7,624 nt of DNA from Gammaproteobacteria bacterium (GTDB lineage Bacteria; Pseudomonadota; Gammaproteobacteria; Arenicellales; Poriferihabitantaceae). Shown here piece by piece: positions 1-5,721 of this stretch. Position 1 is the first letter of the stretch, and every line of letters starts with the position of its first letter. The position numbers were made by a program, and so were the translations under genes. Under the pieces are notes generated by a model. That model searched no databases. It saw only the letters and a program-made list of their open reading frames with translations, and had not been told where the DNA came from. The stretch covers positions 1 to 7,624 of the forward strand of contig JAIBDK010000109.1 in NCBI GenBank assembly GCA_024679435.1, given 5' to 3'.

Positions 1-81
1 AAGCAGCACCATCTTCTCAGGGAATCCTGAAGAGAGTCGGGTGAGTTTGGGTGTTTGTTCGTCAAGCCAGTTTAGCTGCAT
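1..81 (-). CDS. Possible partial CDS running off the left edge, unknown product
   Basis: On the minus strand an ATG at 81-79 opens a frame of 27 codons that continues past the window edge. It begins MQLNWLDEQTPKLTRL, a composition plausible for a real protein N-terminus. No good ribosome binding site is visible before this ATG. The frame also stays open further upstream, back to a TAA at 229-231, so the true start is uncertain; a TTG at 99-97 is also possible. The upstream part is antisense to the integrase remnant, so only the first 81 bases are proposed. No family is recognised. This could be a chance open frame; flanking sequence to the left would settle it. Confidence 0.25.
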   Translation of the reverse strand, partial: MQLNWLDEQTPKLTRLSSGFPEKMVLL

Positions 82-92
82 AAGTATAGTAA

Positions 93-113
93 CGTTCAAG
101 GCGTTCAAGGCGT
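93..113. repeat. Tandem 9-bp repeat (CGTTCAAGG)
   Basis: CGTTCAAGG occurs twice in immediate tandem (93-101 and 102-110), followed by a further CGT. It lies about 20 bp before the point where integrase homology becomes recognisable, so it may mark the junction where the integrase gene was broken. That link is inference. Confidence 0.6.
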
Positions 114-129
114 CATAGTACTTGAATCC

Positions 130-339
130 CCATGGCGAGTGGAGAGCATAGGTCTTGACCCTTACAAATACGGGACACATTCGCTTCGGCGAACAAAAGC
201 TGCTTTGATTTACAAGAACACTTGAAACTTACGGGCCGTTCAGCTACTGCTCGGACATGCCAAGCTGAAAAGTACCATTCGCTACCTTGGGATTGAGGTC
301 GATGATGCCTTGCAGATCTCTGAACGGGTGGAACTGTAA
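130..339 (+). pseudogene. Tyrosine recombinase (phage-type integrase) C-terminal remnant with in-frame stop
   Basis: Reading in frame from about 130 gives the end of a tyrosine recombinase catalytic domain. The frame shows VESIGLDPYKYGTHSLRRTKAA (in two parts: VESIGLDP, then YKYGTHSLRRTKAA), then NLRAVQLLLGHAKLKST, then IRYLGIEVDDALQ, ending at TAA 337-339. The catalytic HxxR (His 178-180, Arg 187-189), the LLGH box (253-258) and the nucleophilic Tyr (283-285) are all present. These enzymes cut and rejoin DNA through a covalent Tyr-DNA link. Two defects are seen: an in-frame TGA at 223-225, where relatives usually have Gly or Lys before NLRAVQ, and no integrase-like sequence in 1-126, so the N-terminal two-thirds is missing. 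A GGA-to-TGA substitution would explain the stop. The 3' end is intact and is followed by a hairpin terminator. It is almost certainly non-functional. Confidence 0.85.
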
Positions 340-344
340 GCCAT

Positions 345-383
345 TGGTGGAGGCAGCATCTACAGGTGCTGCCTCCACCATTT
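345..383 (+). terminator. Strong hairpin terminator after the integrase remnant
   Basis: A perfect 14-bp stem (TGGTGGAGGCAGCA at 345-358 paired with 367-380) encloses an 8-nt loop and is followed by TTTCC. It starts 6 bp after the integrase stop codon. The T tract is short, so termination may rest mainly on the very stable GC-rich stem. Confidence 0.75.
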
Positions 384-738
384 CCTGGTTCAGCGAATGT
401 CGCATTTGGATCAGAACGGACGTTCAGCAGACACGCGTCATCGCTCTGGTGATGATTACTGTACGACCGGAGTCGGCCAGAAGTGGACTCACAGGGCATA
501 GCAGTGAGAGGCTGCTCTCAATCAGAAGCGGACCTCTAATGCTCTGGAATGAACAGCAGTAACTCCGTGAACTGCTATTCAGTGGTTTTTAATTGATAAT
601 GAAAATTTCGATACAAGCGGCCATTCACTAAAAATTAGCCCTGTTACTCTTTATTTTATGATATATCCACAAACCCCTCTCTTAAGCTGTTAACCTGATA
701 CATAACAACACTAAATTTCAACACAAATTGAGGATATA
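384..738. other. Intergenic region: degenerate repeats, then AT-rich upstream region of the methyltransferase gene
   Basis: No convincing gene is present. Fragments such as AGAAGTGGACTC (480-491) and AGAAGCGGACCT (524-535) resemble the degenerate 'AAGCGGACATTC' intergenic filler common in gammaproteobacteria. A weak imperfect hairpin at 565-585 followed by TTTTT (586-590) could be a terminator. From about 586 the DNA becomes AT-rich. A TATGAT at 657-662 is the best -10-like box for the downstream gene, but no good -35 is paired with it. Confidence 0.4.
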
Positions 739-1518
739 ATGCAGAAAAGACATCGAATACAATTTCCAAAAGCAGAATCATCAAATCTACAGCAAAACCA
801 ATCCTACTTTTATCTTCAGGAATCAAGTAAACAAAGAAAAATCAGATTTCATGACTACGATGAAATTTATCAAATTCCAGGATTGTATGAACAATTATTT
901 TACGATCGTCTAAAGTGCTCTTCACCACTTAAAGTGACCTCGATACTTGAAGCTGCAGTAAGACAGTCTCAGGATAATTTTTCCGAGCTTCGCGTATTGG
1001 ATTTAGGTGCCGGCAATGGCATGATGGGCGAAGAACTGAAAAAACACGGTGTCTCACGATTAATCGGTGTCGATATTATTGATGAAGCACATGACGCTGC
1101 CATTCGAGACAGACCCGGTATATATGATGCCTATTATGTCGAAGATTTTACTTCGCTGAATGCCGGTATAAAAGAAGAAATTATTTCATGGCAATGTGAC
1201 TGCATGGTCACCGTTGCAGCGCTTGGATTTGGCGATATTCCGGTAAAAGCATTCGTAGAAGCATTCAATATTATCAAAAGCGAAGGATGGGTTGCATTCA
1301 ACATCAAGGAAAGTTTCTTTGATACAACGGATGAGTCAGGCTTCTCTAAAATGATCCGCGAGTTAACCTTCTCGAAACATCTTGATGTTTATTATATTGA
1401 ACGCTATCGACACAGGTTATCCATTGACGGAGAGCCGCTTTATTATTTCGCCATTGTTGCCAGAAAAAAATCTGATGTTCCTTATTCGTTTTTGCAATCC
1501 AAAGGTATCGAGATATAA
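739..1518 (+). CDS. Class I SAM-dependent methyltransferase
   Basis: This 259-aa soluble protein is predicted to transfer a methyl group from S-adenosylmethionine to an unknown substrate. The Rossmann-type motif I is clear at residues 86-94 (VLDLGAGNG). The acidic residue after strand 2 lies in VDIID (about 111-115), and CDCMVTVAALGFGDIP (about 153-168) fits the motif IV region. The layout recalls small stand-alone methyltransferases related to the METTL27/WBSCR27 group, but the substrate cannot be read from sequence. The N-terminal 80 residues are polar, Gln/Ser-rich, with a conserved-looking DYDEIYQIPGLYE stretch typical of the helix before the SAM domain. The ATG start is supported by GAGG at 730-733. 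Codons are AT-rich compared with the transporter that follows. A strong hairpin terminator lies 14 bp after the stop. No neighbour reveals a pathway. Confidence 0.88.
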   Translation: MQKRHRIQFPKAESSNLQQNQSYFYLQESSKQRKIRFHDYDEIYQIPGLYEQLFYDRLKCSSPLKVTSILEAAVRQSQDNFSELRVLDLGAGNGMMGEELKKHGVSRLIGVDIIDEAHDAAIRDRPGIYDAYYVEDFTSLNAGIKEEIISWQCDCMVTVAALGFGDIPVKAFVEAFNIIKSEGWVAFNIKESFFDTTDESGFSKMIRELTFSKHLDVYYIERYRHRLSIDGEPLYYFAIVARKKSDVPYSFLQSKGIEI

Positions 1519-1532
1519 CAGAGACAAACCCG

Positions 1533-1577
1533 GCATGCTGACATAGCGTTAAAGTACTGTGTCAGCATGCTTTTGTT
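1533..1577 (+). terminator. Rho-independent terminator between methyltransferase and MFS genes
   Basis: An 11-bp perfect stem (GCATGCTGACA at 1533-1543 with 1560-1570) extends by about three more pairs including one G-T, closes a loop of about 10 nt, and is followed by TTTTGTT. It lies 14 bp after the methyltransferase stop and only about 30 bp before the transporter ATG, so it could also act as an attenuator for the transporter gene. Confidence 0.85.
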
Positions 1578-1601
1578 GTTCGCCTCAACGACCTTAAGAA
1601 T

Positions 1602-2849
1602 ATGGTTAGTTTGTTTCGTACCCACTTTTCGTTGTTTGCGGCGACAGCTATTTTGTTACTAGGCTCCGGACTGCTTGGCACCCTGGTAGCCTTACGAGCA
1701 GAAGTTGAATCTTATCCTCAAATAATAATTGGCCTGATCATGTCAGGCTTTTTTATGGGTTATGTTCTTGGCTCCCATTTCTGCCCCCAGGTAATTCGAA
1801 CTTTCGGACATATTCGTAGCTTTTCTGTCTTCGCCGCCATGGGATGCGTCAGTGTGATCCTTCACGGCCTCATTATCGACCCCATTGTTTGGCTAATACT
1901 GCGTGTTATTACTGGCATCTGTATGCTGGGAATGTACCTCGTAATCGAATCATGGCTTAACAGTCTTGCAACAAACAAAACACGGGGCAGCCTTTTTGCC
2001 ATTTACATGGCGGTTAATCTGCTTGCATTGGGATGTAGCCAATACCTGTTACTGATATATAAGATTGAGAGCCTTGCCCCGTTTGCCCTTATCGCTTTGT
2101 TTTTTTCCCTGGCACTGGTACCTATCGCACTTACTCGCATAGAACAACCGGCACAAATCGAAACCGGCCACCTTGGTATCAAACATCTCTACGCTACTTC
2201 ACCGCTTGCATTTTTTGGTGCATTACTTTCAGGCATTATTAATGGTGCATTCTGGGGTATGGGCGCGATCTATGCGCTCAGTGCTGGTTTTGATATAGCA
2301 GGTGTTACGCTGTTTATGAGTGGCGTTGTTTTTGGTGGTTCGATATTACAGTGGCCACTTGGCCATTTATCTGATCACTATGATCGGCGTTTAGTCATCG
2401 TCGTGGTCAGTATCATGGCCAGTGCCTCAGCGATAACCGTATTCTATATGATTGAGTCGCACCATGCTGTTGGACTTCTGGCCGCATTTATCTTTGGTGG
2501 AAGTGCGTTTTCAATCTACCCACTCAGTATGGCGCATGCCAATGATAACGTTGAGACCGCACAGGTGCTTGAAACAAGTCGCGGACTTTTATTACTCAGT
2601 GGTATCGGTGCTACCATCGGCCCGCTCACTGCAGGTATGTTAATGGGATGGTTTGGCGCACAAATGCTAATGCCTTATTTTTCTGCACTCATGTTGTTAC
2701 TCGCCGGCCTTGCCCTGATGCGACGTACGATTGGTTCGCCGATAAGTACATCCGCACAAGGAGACTTCGTTATCATGGCACGCTCTTCACCGGCGATGCT
2801 TGAACTCGATCCCCGCGCAGAACCCATTGAGGATATTAGTAGCGGTTAA
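1602..2849 (+). CDS. MFS transporter, YcaD-like
   Basis: This 415-aa inner-membrane protein has the two six-helix halves of the Major Facilitator Superfamily. It aligns by eye with E. coli YcaD. Shared features are VIESWLNS...TRGSLFAIYMAVN (about 114-138; YcaD has VVESALM...NRGRLLAAYMMVY), the loop 8-9 motif LQWPLGHLSDHYDRR (249-263; YcaD GQWPIGRLADKFGR), and SAFSIYPLSMAHANDNVE (301-318; YcaD GFTLYPVAMAWACEKVE). The loop 2-3 region GSHFCPQVIRTFG (57-69) is the other MFS signature. YcaD substrates are unknown, so an efflux or uptake substrate should not be assumed. About 35 residues of hydrophilic, acidic C-terminal tail follow the last helix. The ATG has only a weak TTAAGAA immediately before it, and no promoter fits between the preceding terminator and the start, so expression may depend on read-through. 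Confidence 0.9.
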   Translation: MVSLFRTHFSLFAATAILLLGSGLLGTLVALRAEVESYPQIIIGLIMSGFFMGYVLGSHFCPQVIRTFGHIRSFSVFAAMGCVSVILHGLIIDPIVWLILRVITGICMLGMYLVIESWLNSLATNKTRGSLFAIYMAVNLLALGCSQYLLLIYKIESLAPFALIALFFSLALVPIALTRIEQPAQIETGHLGIKHLYATSPLAFFGALLSGIINGAFWGMGAIYALSAGFDIAGVTLFMSGVVFGGSILQWPLGHLSDHYDRRLVIVVVSIMASASAITVFYMIESHHAVGLLAAFIFGGSAFSIYPLSMAHANDNVETAQVLETSRGLLLLSGIGATIGPLTAGMLMGWFGAQMLMPYFSALMLLLAGLALMRRTIGSPISTSAQGDFVIMARSSPAMLELDPRAEPIEDISSG

Positions 2850-2867
2850 ATAAACCCTGATTAATTA

Positions 2868-2906
2868 AATAAGAGTCACGCCTGTTAGCGTATTCTTATT
2901 TTGATT
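2868..2906 (+). terminator. Terminator after the MFS gene
   Basis: AATAAGAGTCACGC (2868-2881) pairs with GCGTATTCTTATT (2888-2900) with one mismatch and one bulge, around a CTGTTA loop, followed by TTGATT. It sits 18 bp after the transporter stop codon. Confidence 0.65.
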
Positions 2907-2970
2907 CGGGTACTAGGTCCGGTATCAGGTAGAAACCTGTCGTTCATTTTTGCTACGGGATTACCGCCTG

Positions 2971-3050
2971 GCAATTCTGTGTACGGGGAAGATCGGCCAA
3001 CTCCTGCCCTTCACGGATGACCAGCGAACGGCGACTGTGCATAAACGGTC
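2971..3050. repeat. Degenerate dispersed repeat, copy A
   Basis: This stretch aligns with 6362-6443. The best core is CCAACTCCTGCCCTTCACGG (2997-3016) against 6386-6405, 18 of 20 bases identical. Weaker similarity continues on both sides, through GGCAATTCTGT on the left and AACGGC...CATA...CGGTC on the right. It has no coding potential and looks like a decayed intergenic repeat. Confidence 0.6.
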
Positions 3051-3073
3051 TTTCATAAAACGATTAAGATCAA

Positions 3074-3103
3074 TTGTCTTAGTTGTCGTTTTCACGTGAT
3101 AAT
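3074..3103 (+). promoter_or_regulatory. Candidate sigma70 promoter of the guanylate-kinase-like gene
   Basis: TTGTCT (3074-3079, 4 of 6 to TTGACA) and GATAAT (3098-3103, 5 of 6 to TATAAT) are separated by 18 bp and lie about 45 bp before the start codon. It is a moderate match only. Confidence 0.4.
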
Positions 3104-3148
3104 TAACAATTCGCCACACACAGGTCGCCATCACCCCAAGGAGCATCC

Positions 3149-3670
3149 ATGCATATACCGAGCAATAAAAAAGTTGTCTGCATTACTGGAAGTGTCTGGA
3201 CGGGAAGCCGGGTAGCGCCGCGTCGCATGCTGGTGAAGGATGGTTTTCTTCGACCCGCCTGGTTTACCACAGGCCGTCCGTTGACAGATGCAGAATATCG
3301 TCATGTATCACTGGCCCAGTTTCATCTGACGAATGCCGAAAAGAACGTACTCGCCCATATCGAATATGCCGGGGGGGTCGTTGGAGTTATGCGAGAAGAC
3401 TTCGAGTCCGCCATGGTCAACGCCGAAAAGGGTGTGCTCGTCGTCGGTCCCCCGGAAATTGCCACGCAGCTGGCTGCAACGATACCCCAGGCAATCATTT
3501 TCTCAATCAAGAGCGCTGGGATGGAACTGTCTGAAAATAGCGAGGCGGCGCATCGGGCCGGCCAGTTACATCGCATTGATGTGGACGTCCTTGACCCGGG
3601 GGGATGGATAACGGTTTATCGTTCCATGATGGATATCATCGGGTTTCCAGTAAAGGATCATCCGTTCTGA
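3149..3670 (+). CDS. Guanylate-kinase-like protein lacking catalytic residues (probable pseudoenzyme)
   Basis: The 173-aa product follows the guanylate kinase fold from end to end, slightly shorter than the usual ~205 aa. Visible matches are a strand and P-loop position (VVCITGSVWTGSR, 9-21), the 'TTR.PR..E..Y.FVS' stretch (TTGRPLTDAEYRHVS, 40-54), the AEY.GNYYGT region (IEYAGGVVGV, 71-80) followed by EDFESAM, and the core strand (GVLVVGPPEIATQLAATIPQ, 95-114). Key residues are lost. The Walker A lysine is replaced (GSVWTGSR instead of GxxGxGKS), the GMP-binding Arg pair is changed (TTR to TTG, PR to PL), and the YYG tyrosines are Val-Val. ATP and GMP binding are therefore unlikely, and a regulatory or binding role is inferred. 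The start is well supported by AAGGAG at 3138-3143. It stands alone, with no operon partner. A PhnN-like kinase was considered but fits less well. Confidence 0.75.
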   Translation: MHIPSNKKVVCITGSVWTGSRVAPRRMLVKDGFLRPAWFTTGRPLTDAEYRHVSLAQFHLTNAEKNVLAHIEYAGGVVGVMREDFESAMVNAEKGVLVVGPPEIATQLAATIPQAIIFSIKSAGMELSENSEAAHRAGQLHRIDVDVLDPGGWITVYRSMMDIIGFPVKDHPF

Positions 3671-3735
3671 CCCCGAATATTACTCTGATGATCACCATGG
3701 ATGTTATGGGTATGAAGAGCCGATCCGGCCCTGAC

Positions 3736-3775
3736 CCGTAAAGGTCCGAGCTCAGTACATTCCTGACCTTTAAGG
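3736..3775. repeat. Inverted repeat downstream of the guanylate-kinase-like gene
   Basis: CCGTAAAGGTC (3736-3746) pairs with GACCTTTAAGG (3765-3775), 10 of 11 positions, around an 18-nt loop. There is no T tract on either side, so it is not called a terminator. The rest of 3671-3786 shows nothing recognisable. Confidence 0.45.
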
Positions 3776-3786
3776 AAATTATATGT

Positions 3787-3863
3787 ACTTCCGCTTCGGA
3801 GCGGATTCTTGCCGTTAAGTGTTTGGTTATATTAGGACTGACTAAACGGAAGGTTTCGAGCGG
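3787..3863 (+). repeat. 77-bp direct repeat, copy 1
   Basis: This unit matches 7405-7481 at 72 of 77 positions without gaps, in the same orientation. It contains an internal inverted repeat: CCGTTAAGT (3812-3820) against ACTAAACGG (3841-3849), with a 20-nt loop, one mismatch here and none in copy 2. CTTCCG near the left end and CGGAAG near the right give a second nested pairing. There is no coding potential. It looks like a small palindromic dispersed element (MITE- or REP-like). Confidence 0.85.
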
Positions 3864-3867
3864 TAAG

Positions 3868-3910
3868 TTGCCGTTCCCTGGCCCCTTCCCTACTTCTGCT
3901 TTGCCGCAAC
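3868..3910. repeat. Degenerate TTGCCG repeat patch, related to 6301-6344
   Basis: TTGCCGTTCCC (3868-3878) and TTGCCGCAA (3901-3909) recur with almost the same spacing (33 and 34 bp) at 6301 and 6335. This suggests two decayed copies of one intergenic sequence. Confidence 0.45.
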
Positions 3911-3919
3911 TCCGGTCAT

Positions 3920-3985
3920 TCGTAACGTTAGAGTTGTGGGGCTGCGCAGTGAAGTGGAGCGTCCCACACGAACGACTTGTTATAA
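3920..3985 (-). other. attC recombination site of cassette B
   Basis: Read on the minus strand it shows R'' TTATAAC (3985-3979), a 6-nt spacer AAGTCG, L'' TTCGTGTGGG with the unpaired C typical of attC, a short central loop, L' CCCCACAA, spacer CTCTAAC, and R' beginning GTTA (3926-3923). The arm GTT[C]GTG(T)GGG pairs with CCC(C)ACAAC. The R' is GTTACGA, departing from GTTRRRY in its cassette-distal half. Total length is about 66 bp, within the normal range. The extrahelical C gives the orientation. Confidence 0.75.
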
Positions 3986-4123
3986 CCCATCTTTAATGAA
4001 CCTGATTGTATATGAGTTATCCGCATTTTTGCCGGCCACTAAGTTTGTTACTTGCGCCACAATAGTATAAATCCCTTCTCGATCACTATCCTCTAAGATT
4101 AAATCGAGAGCAGGGTCACCCAT
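3980..4123 (-). CDS. Small cassette ORF, 47 aa, unknown function
   Basis: An ATG at 4123-4121 is preceded by GAGG with an 8-nt gap, and opens 47 codons ending in TAA at 3982-3980. The product starts MGDPALDLILEDSDREG and ends YTIRFIKDGL. It is soluble and acidic in its first half, and no family is recognised. Its stop lies inside R'' of the attC site, exactly where cassette ORFs commonly end. The frame stays open 10 codons upstream of the ATG (to a TAG), so it could also be the surviving tail of a longer gene that was truncated. It lies 76 bp downstream of the 284-aa gene and could be co-transcribed with it. Confidence 0.5.
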   Translation of the reverse strand: MGDPALDLILEDSDREGIYTIVAQVTNLVAGKNADNSYTIRFIKDGL

Positions 4124-4199
4124 TATATGTGCCTCGAGATATACCGGACACTAGACTGGATAACACTCTGCGTTTTGACCACATTGAATAAAGGCCGGG

Positions 4200-5054
4200 T
4201 TACGCTTCGTTGGCGCGCCGCAGACGGGCCTCTACCCGGGCGTTGTTTAACCGGCTGTTGTCGACCACTTCGGGATACAGGGGATAAAATTTTTCTATAT
4301 CGAAAACGTAATCGCATGCGGCCTGCTCCAGGCGTTGCCTCACCGTGAGGGGCAGGCCATCCATCATCAACAGCCGTGGTGCGAGCCGCTGCAGATAGAG
4401 ATCGCAAATCCGCTGCCATTCCGGGTCCTCCCACTCATCTCTGATAAGACAGGGCGGAAAGTCGTCCGCCGTCGTCTTGGTTCGTTCGAACCATACAGCC
4501 CGCGGCTTGCTGCCTGCTCGGTTTTCGACCAACTGCTGCAGGCGGTAGTTGACCGGCGGCTGGCTGTCAACCTGCGCCTCTGAGTCCGGATCCGGCACCG
4601 CGAGTTGCGCCGCCGGAATGGAAAGCCACTCAGGTGGTGGCACTGCCCGCTTCATATCTTCCTCAGAGATGCAAGAATGCAGCAGTGCGAGGGGGCTTTC
4701 ATCGTTGCCGTCCAGCAGCCAGTATTCGTAACGATCCGCCGCCTCGAAAGGCACGCGGACGGTGCTGATCGCCTTGAAAAACCGTTGGTTGTCTGAGCGA
4801 ACCCGTTCAGGTTCTAGCGAGGATCGAATGACGCGGGTCTTGTGCTGATCACCTTCGATAGTCACTATAAGGGCAGGATTCACTCTCGGATCGTGGCTGA
4901 AGGGTTCATTAAGTGTTTTCTGGCTTTCGTCCTGCGCATAGCGTATTGCCCAGTTCTTCCCGTCCAGGCTCAGGGCACGCGCCCAGCCCATTTCGGCGAC
5001 CTGGACGACACCGACATACGGTTGCAGCAATCGTTTGGAGTATACGTTCATCAT
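4200..5054 (-). CDS. Cassette-borne protein of unknown function, 284 aa
   Basis: A soluble protein with no signal peptide or membrane segment; no family is recognised. It begins MMNVYSKRLLQPYVGVVQVA and continues with a compact region rich in aromatic residues (WARALSLDGKNWAIRYA). It has a proline-rich middle (PPPEWLSIPAAQLAVPDPD, about 139-157) that may be a linker, and ends in an Arg/Glu-rich helical tail (NNARVEARLRRANEA). The start at 5054 is preceded by GGTGAG six bases upstream; an adjacent second ATG (5051) is equally possible. The gene is clearly GC-richer than cassette A's gene, suggesting a different origin. It sits in cassette B between a 49-aa ORF and a 47-aa ORF, with no attC of its own directly after its stop; the next attC is about 215 bp downstream. 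Confidence 0.75.
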   Translation of the reverse strand: MMNVYSKRLLQPYVGVVQVAEMGWARALSLDGKNWAIRYAQDESQKTLNEPFSHDPRVNPALIVTIEGDQHKTRVIRSSLEPERVRSDNQRFFKAISTVRVPFEAADRYEYWLLDGNDESPLALLHSCISEEDMKRAVPPPEWLSIPAAQLAVPDPDSEAQVDSQPPVNYRLQQLVENRAGSKPRAVWFERTKTTADDFPPCLIRDEWEDPEWQRICDLYLQRLAPRLLMMDGLPLTVRQRLEQAACDYVFDIEKFYPLYPEVVDNSRLNNARVEARLRRANEA

Positions 5055-5082
5055 GTCAGGCTCACCCCGGCTTGTTCGAACA

Positions 5083-5232
5083 TCATGACTCGATACACTC
5101 GCGATTCGGCGGTGGTGTTACCGTTTTAACCCGCCAACCTGGAATGAAGCTTACGGGTAAGGCCATTTCTATCAACTCTTTCCACATTTTTCGAATTTGA
5201 TTCAGACGCTTCATCAATTCTTTTAAGCACAT
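5083..5232 (-). CDS. Small cassette ORF, 49 aa, starting inside the attC core
   Basis: The minus-strand frame starts at the ATG contained in the attC core GTTATGT (ATG at 5232-5230) and runs 49 codons to TGA at 5085-5083. The first half is a likely amphipathic basic helix (ELMKRLNQIRKMWKELIEM), followed by a Pro-rich end (RVKTVTPPPNRECIES). A second ATG six codons in (MKRLNQ) is an alternative start; neither has a strong ribosome binding site. The frame is also open upstream through the attC, which is probably chance. It lies 28 bp before the 284-aa gene. It could be a leader ORF, or the end of an otherwise lost gene. No family is recognised. Confidence 0.4.
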   Translation of the reverse strand: MCLKELMKRLNQIRKMWKELIEMALPVSFIPGWRVKTVTPPPNRECIES

Positions 5233-5324
5233 AACGTTTGAGTTGAGCTGCCATTGACGGCGACGAGCAGAGCGGTAGCGACGCGAGGAAGCGGTCAAGG
5301 GTCAGCTCGAATGACTAGTTATGT
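5229..5324 (-). other. attC recombination site of cassette A
   Basis: Read on the minus strand it shows R'' ACATAAC (5324-5318), spacer TAGTCA, and L'' TTCGAGCTG with an extrahelical C. A variable, GC-rich central part of about 50 nt follows, closed by TTGAC/GTCAA. Then come L' CAGCTCAA, spacer CTCAAAC and R' GTTATGT (5235-5229). R'' and R' are perfectly complementary, and the L arms pair as GAGCTG/CAGCTC. The right end (AACTCAAAC-GTTA) closely resembles the attC of antibiotic-resistance aadA cassettes (AACTCAAGC-GTTA). The length is 96 bp. The unpaired C fixes the orientation, so the 5383-5655 gene is the cassette gene. Confidence 0.88.
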
Positions 5325-5345
5325 GTTTTTAAATGCATTTAGTAA

Positions 5346-5393
5346 AAAGGGCTCTGCCCCCCCTCTTTAATCACTGACCCATTTATTTCTTTA
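5346..5393. repeat. Degenerate GGGCTCTG...CTCTTTAAT repeat
   Basis: AAAGGGCTCTGCCCCCCC-TCTTTAAT (5346-5371) matches AAAGGGCTCTGACC-TCTTTAAT at 7528-7549, apart from an expanded C run. It is followed by CACTGACCCATTT. This resembles the GGGGTCAGAGCCC pattern that often flanks REP-associated transposases. It lies between the cassette A gene stop and its attC. Confidence 0.5.
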
Positions 5394-5655
5394 AATTTAA
5401 ATTATCTCCAAAAATATCATCAGGTATCAAAGTATAGAAATAAGGGACATAGGTTAAAACTGTACCTTGATATATACCAAGTTTTCTCCATGTATCAGTA
5501 AGTTCGGCTGAAAGAGATTCGCTGTATGGGTCTTTTTTTAACGCTTCTAATATCGATATTAAAGGTTTTAAACTGTCTTCCTTTGCGTATCTATTTAACA
5601 TCTGAATTGCGTCATCAATTTTTTCGACATTCATATTATCTGTAATATTACTCAT
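5383..5655 (-). CDS. Cassette A protein of unknown function, 90 aa
   Basis: A small soluble, acidic protein whose function is not recognised. The N-terminal two-thirds looks helical (MNVEKIDDAIQMLNRYA, then LKPLISILEALKKDP). The C-terminal third is rich in Tyr and Pro (TYVPYFYTLIPDD, about 68-80), ending in a short Asn/Lys tail. There is no signal peptide or membrane segment. The start at 5655 has only a weak A-rich GAAAT-type ribosome binding region; Met8 is an alternative with none. Base composition is strongly AT-rich, unlike the 284-aa gene next door, which suits independently acquired cassettes. The attC lies about 60 bp after the stop. A short hairpin stands in its 5' leader at 5687-5701. 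Confidence 0.7.
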   Translation of the reverse strand: MSNITDNMNVEKIDDAIQMLNRYAKEDSLKPLISILEALKKDPYSESLSAELTDTWRKLGIYQGTVLTYVPYFYTLIPDDIFGDNLNLKK

Positions 5656-5686
5656 ATTTCTTTTTATCCGTTTTTATCAAACATTA

Positions 5687-5712
5687 AGGGGAGCTGCCCC
5701 TCTTTTATTTTT
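5687..5712 (+). terminator. Hairpin plus T tract in the leader of cassette A (plus-strand terminator form)
   Basis: AGGGG (5687-5691) pairs with CCCCT (5697-5701) around AGCTG, followed by CTTTTATTTTT. In form it is a plus-strand terminator, although no plus-strand gene precedes it. It may block antisense transcription into the cassette region, or act as a leader hairpin for the minus-strand gene. Confidence 0.5.
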
Positions 5713-5721
5713 GCATTCCAT

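Noticed and set aside
287..562. Forward 91-codon frame after the integrase
   Set aside because: It starts inside the integrase tail in another frame and crosses the terminator hairpin and decayed repeats; no ribosome binding site or coding character.
2926..2939. CAGGT-AGAA-ACCTG mini-hairpin as a terminator or riboswitch part
   Set aside because: The stem is only five base pairs and no further structure surrounds it.
2961..3146. Minus-strand 61-codon frame upstream of the guanylate-kinase-like gene
   Set aside because: It lies across a dispersed repeat and the candidate promoter, with no recognisable protein character.
3787..3863. 77-bp repeats as additional attC sites
   Set aside because: They have palindromic arms, but the arms enclose only 20 nt and lack R/L box spacing, the extrahelical base and GTTRRRY cores.
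4123..4434. Other frames overlapping the 284-aa gene on both strands
   Set aside because: They are low-complexity Arg/Pro/Ser-rich shadows of a GC-rich gene with no start signals.
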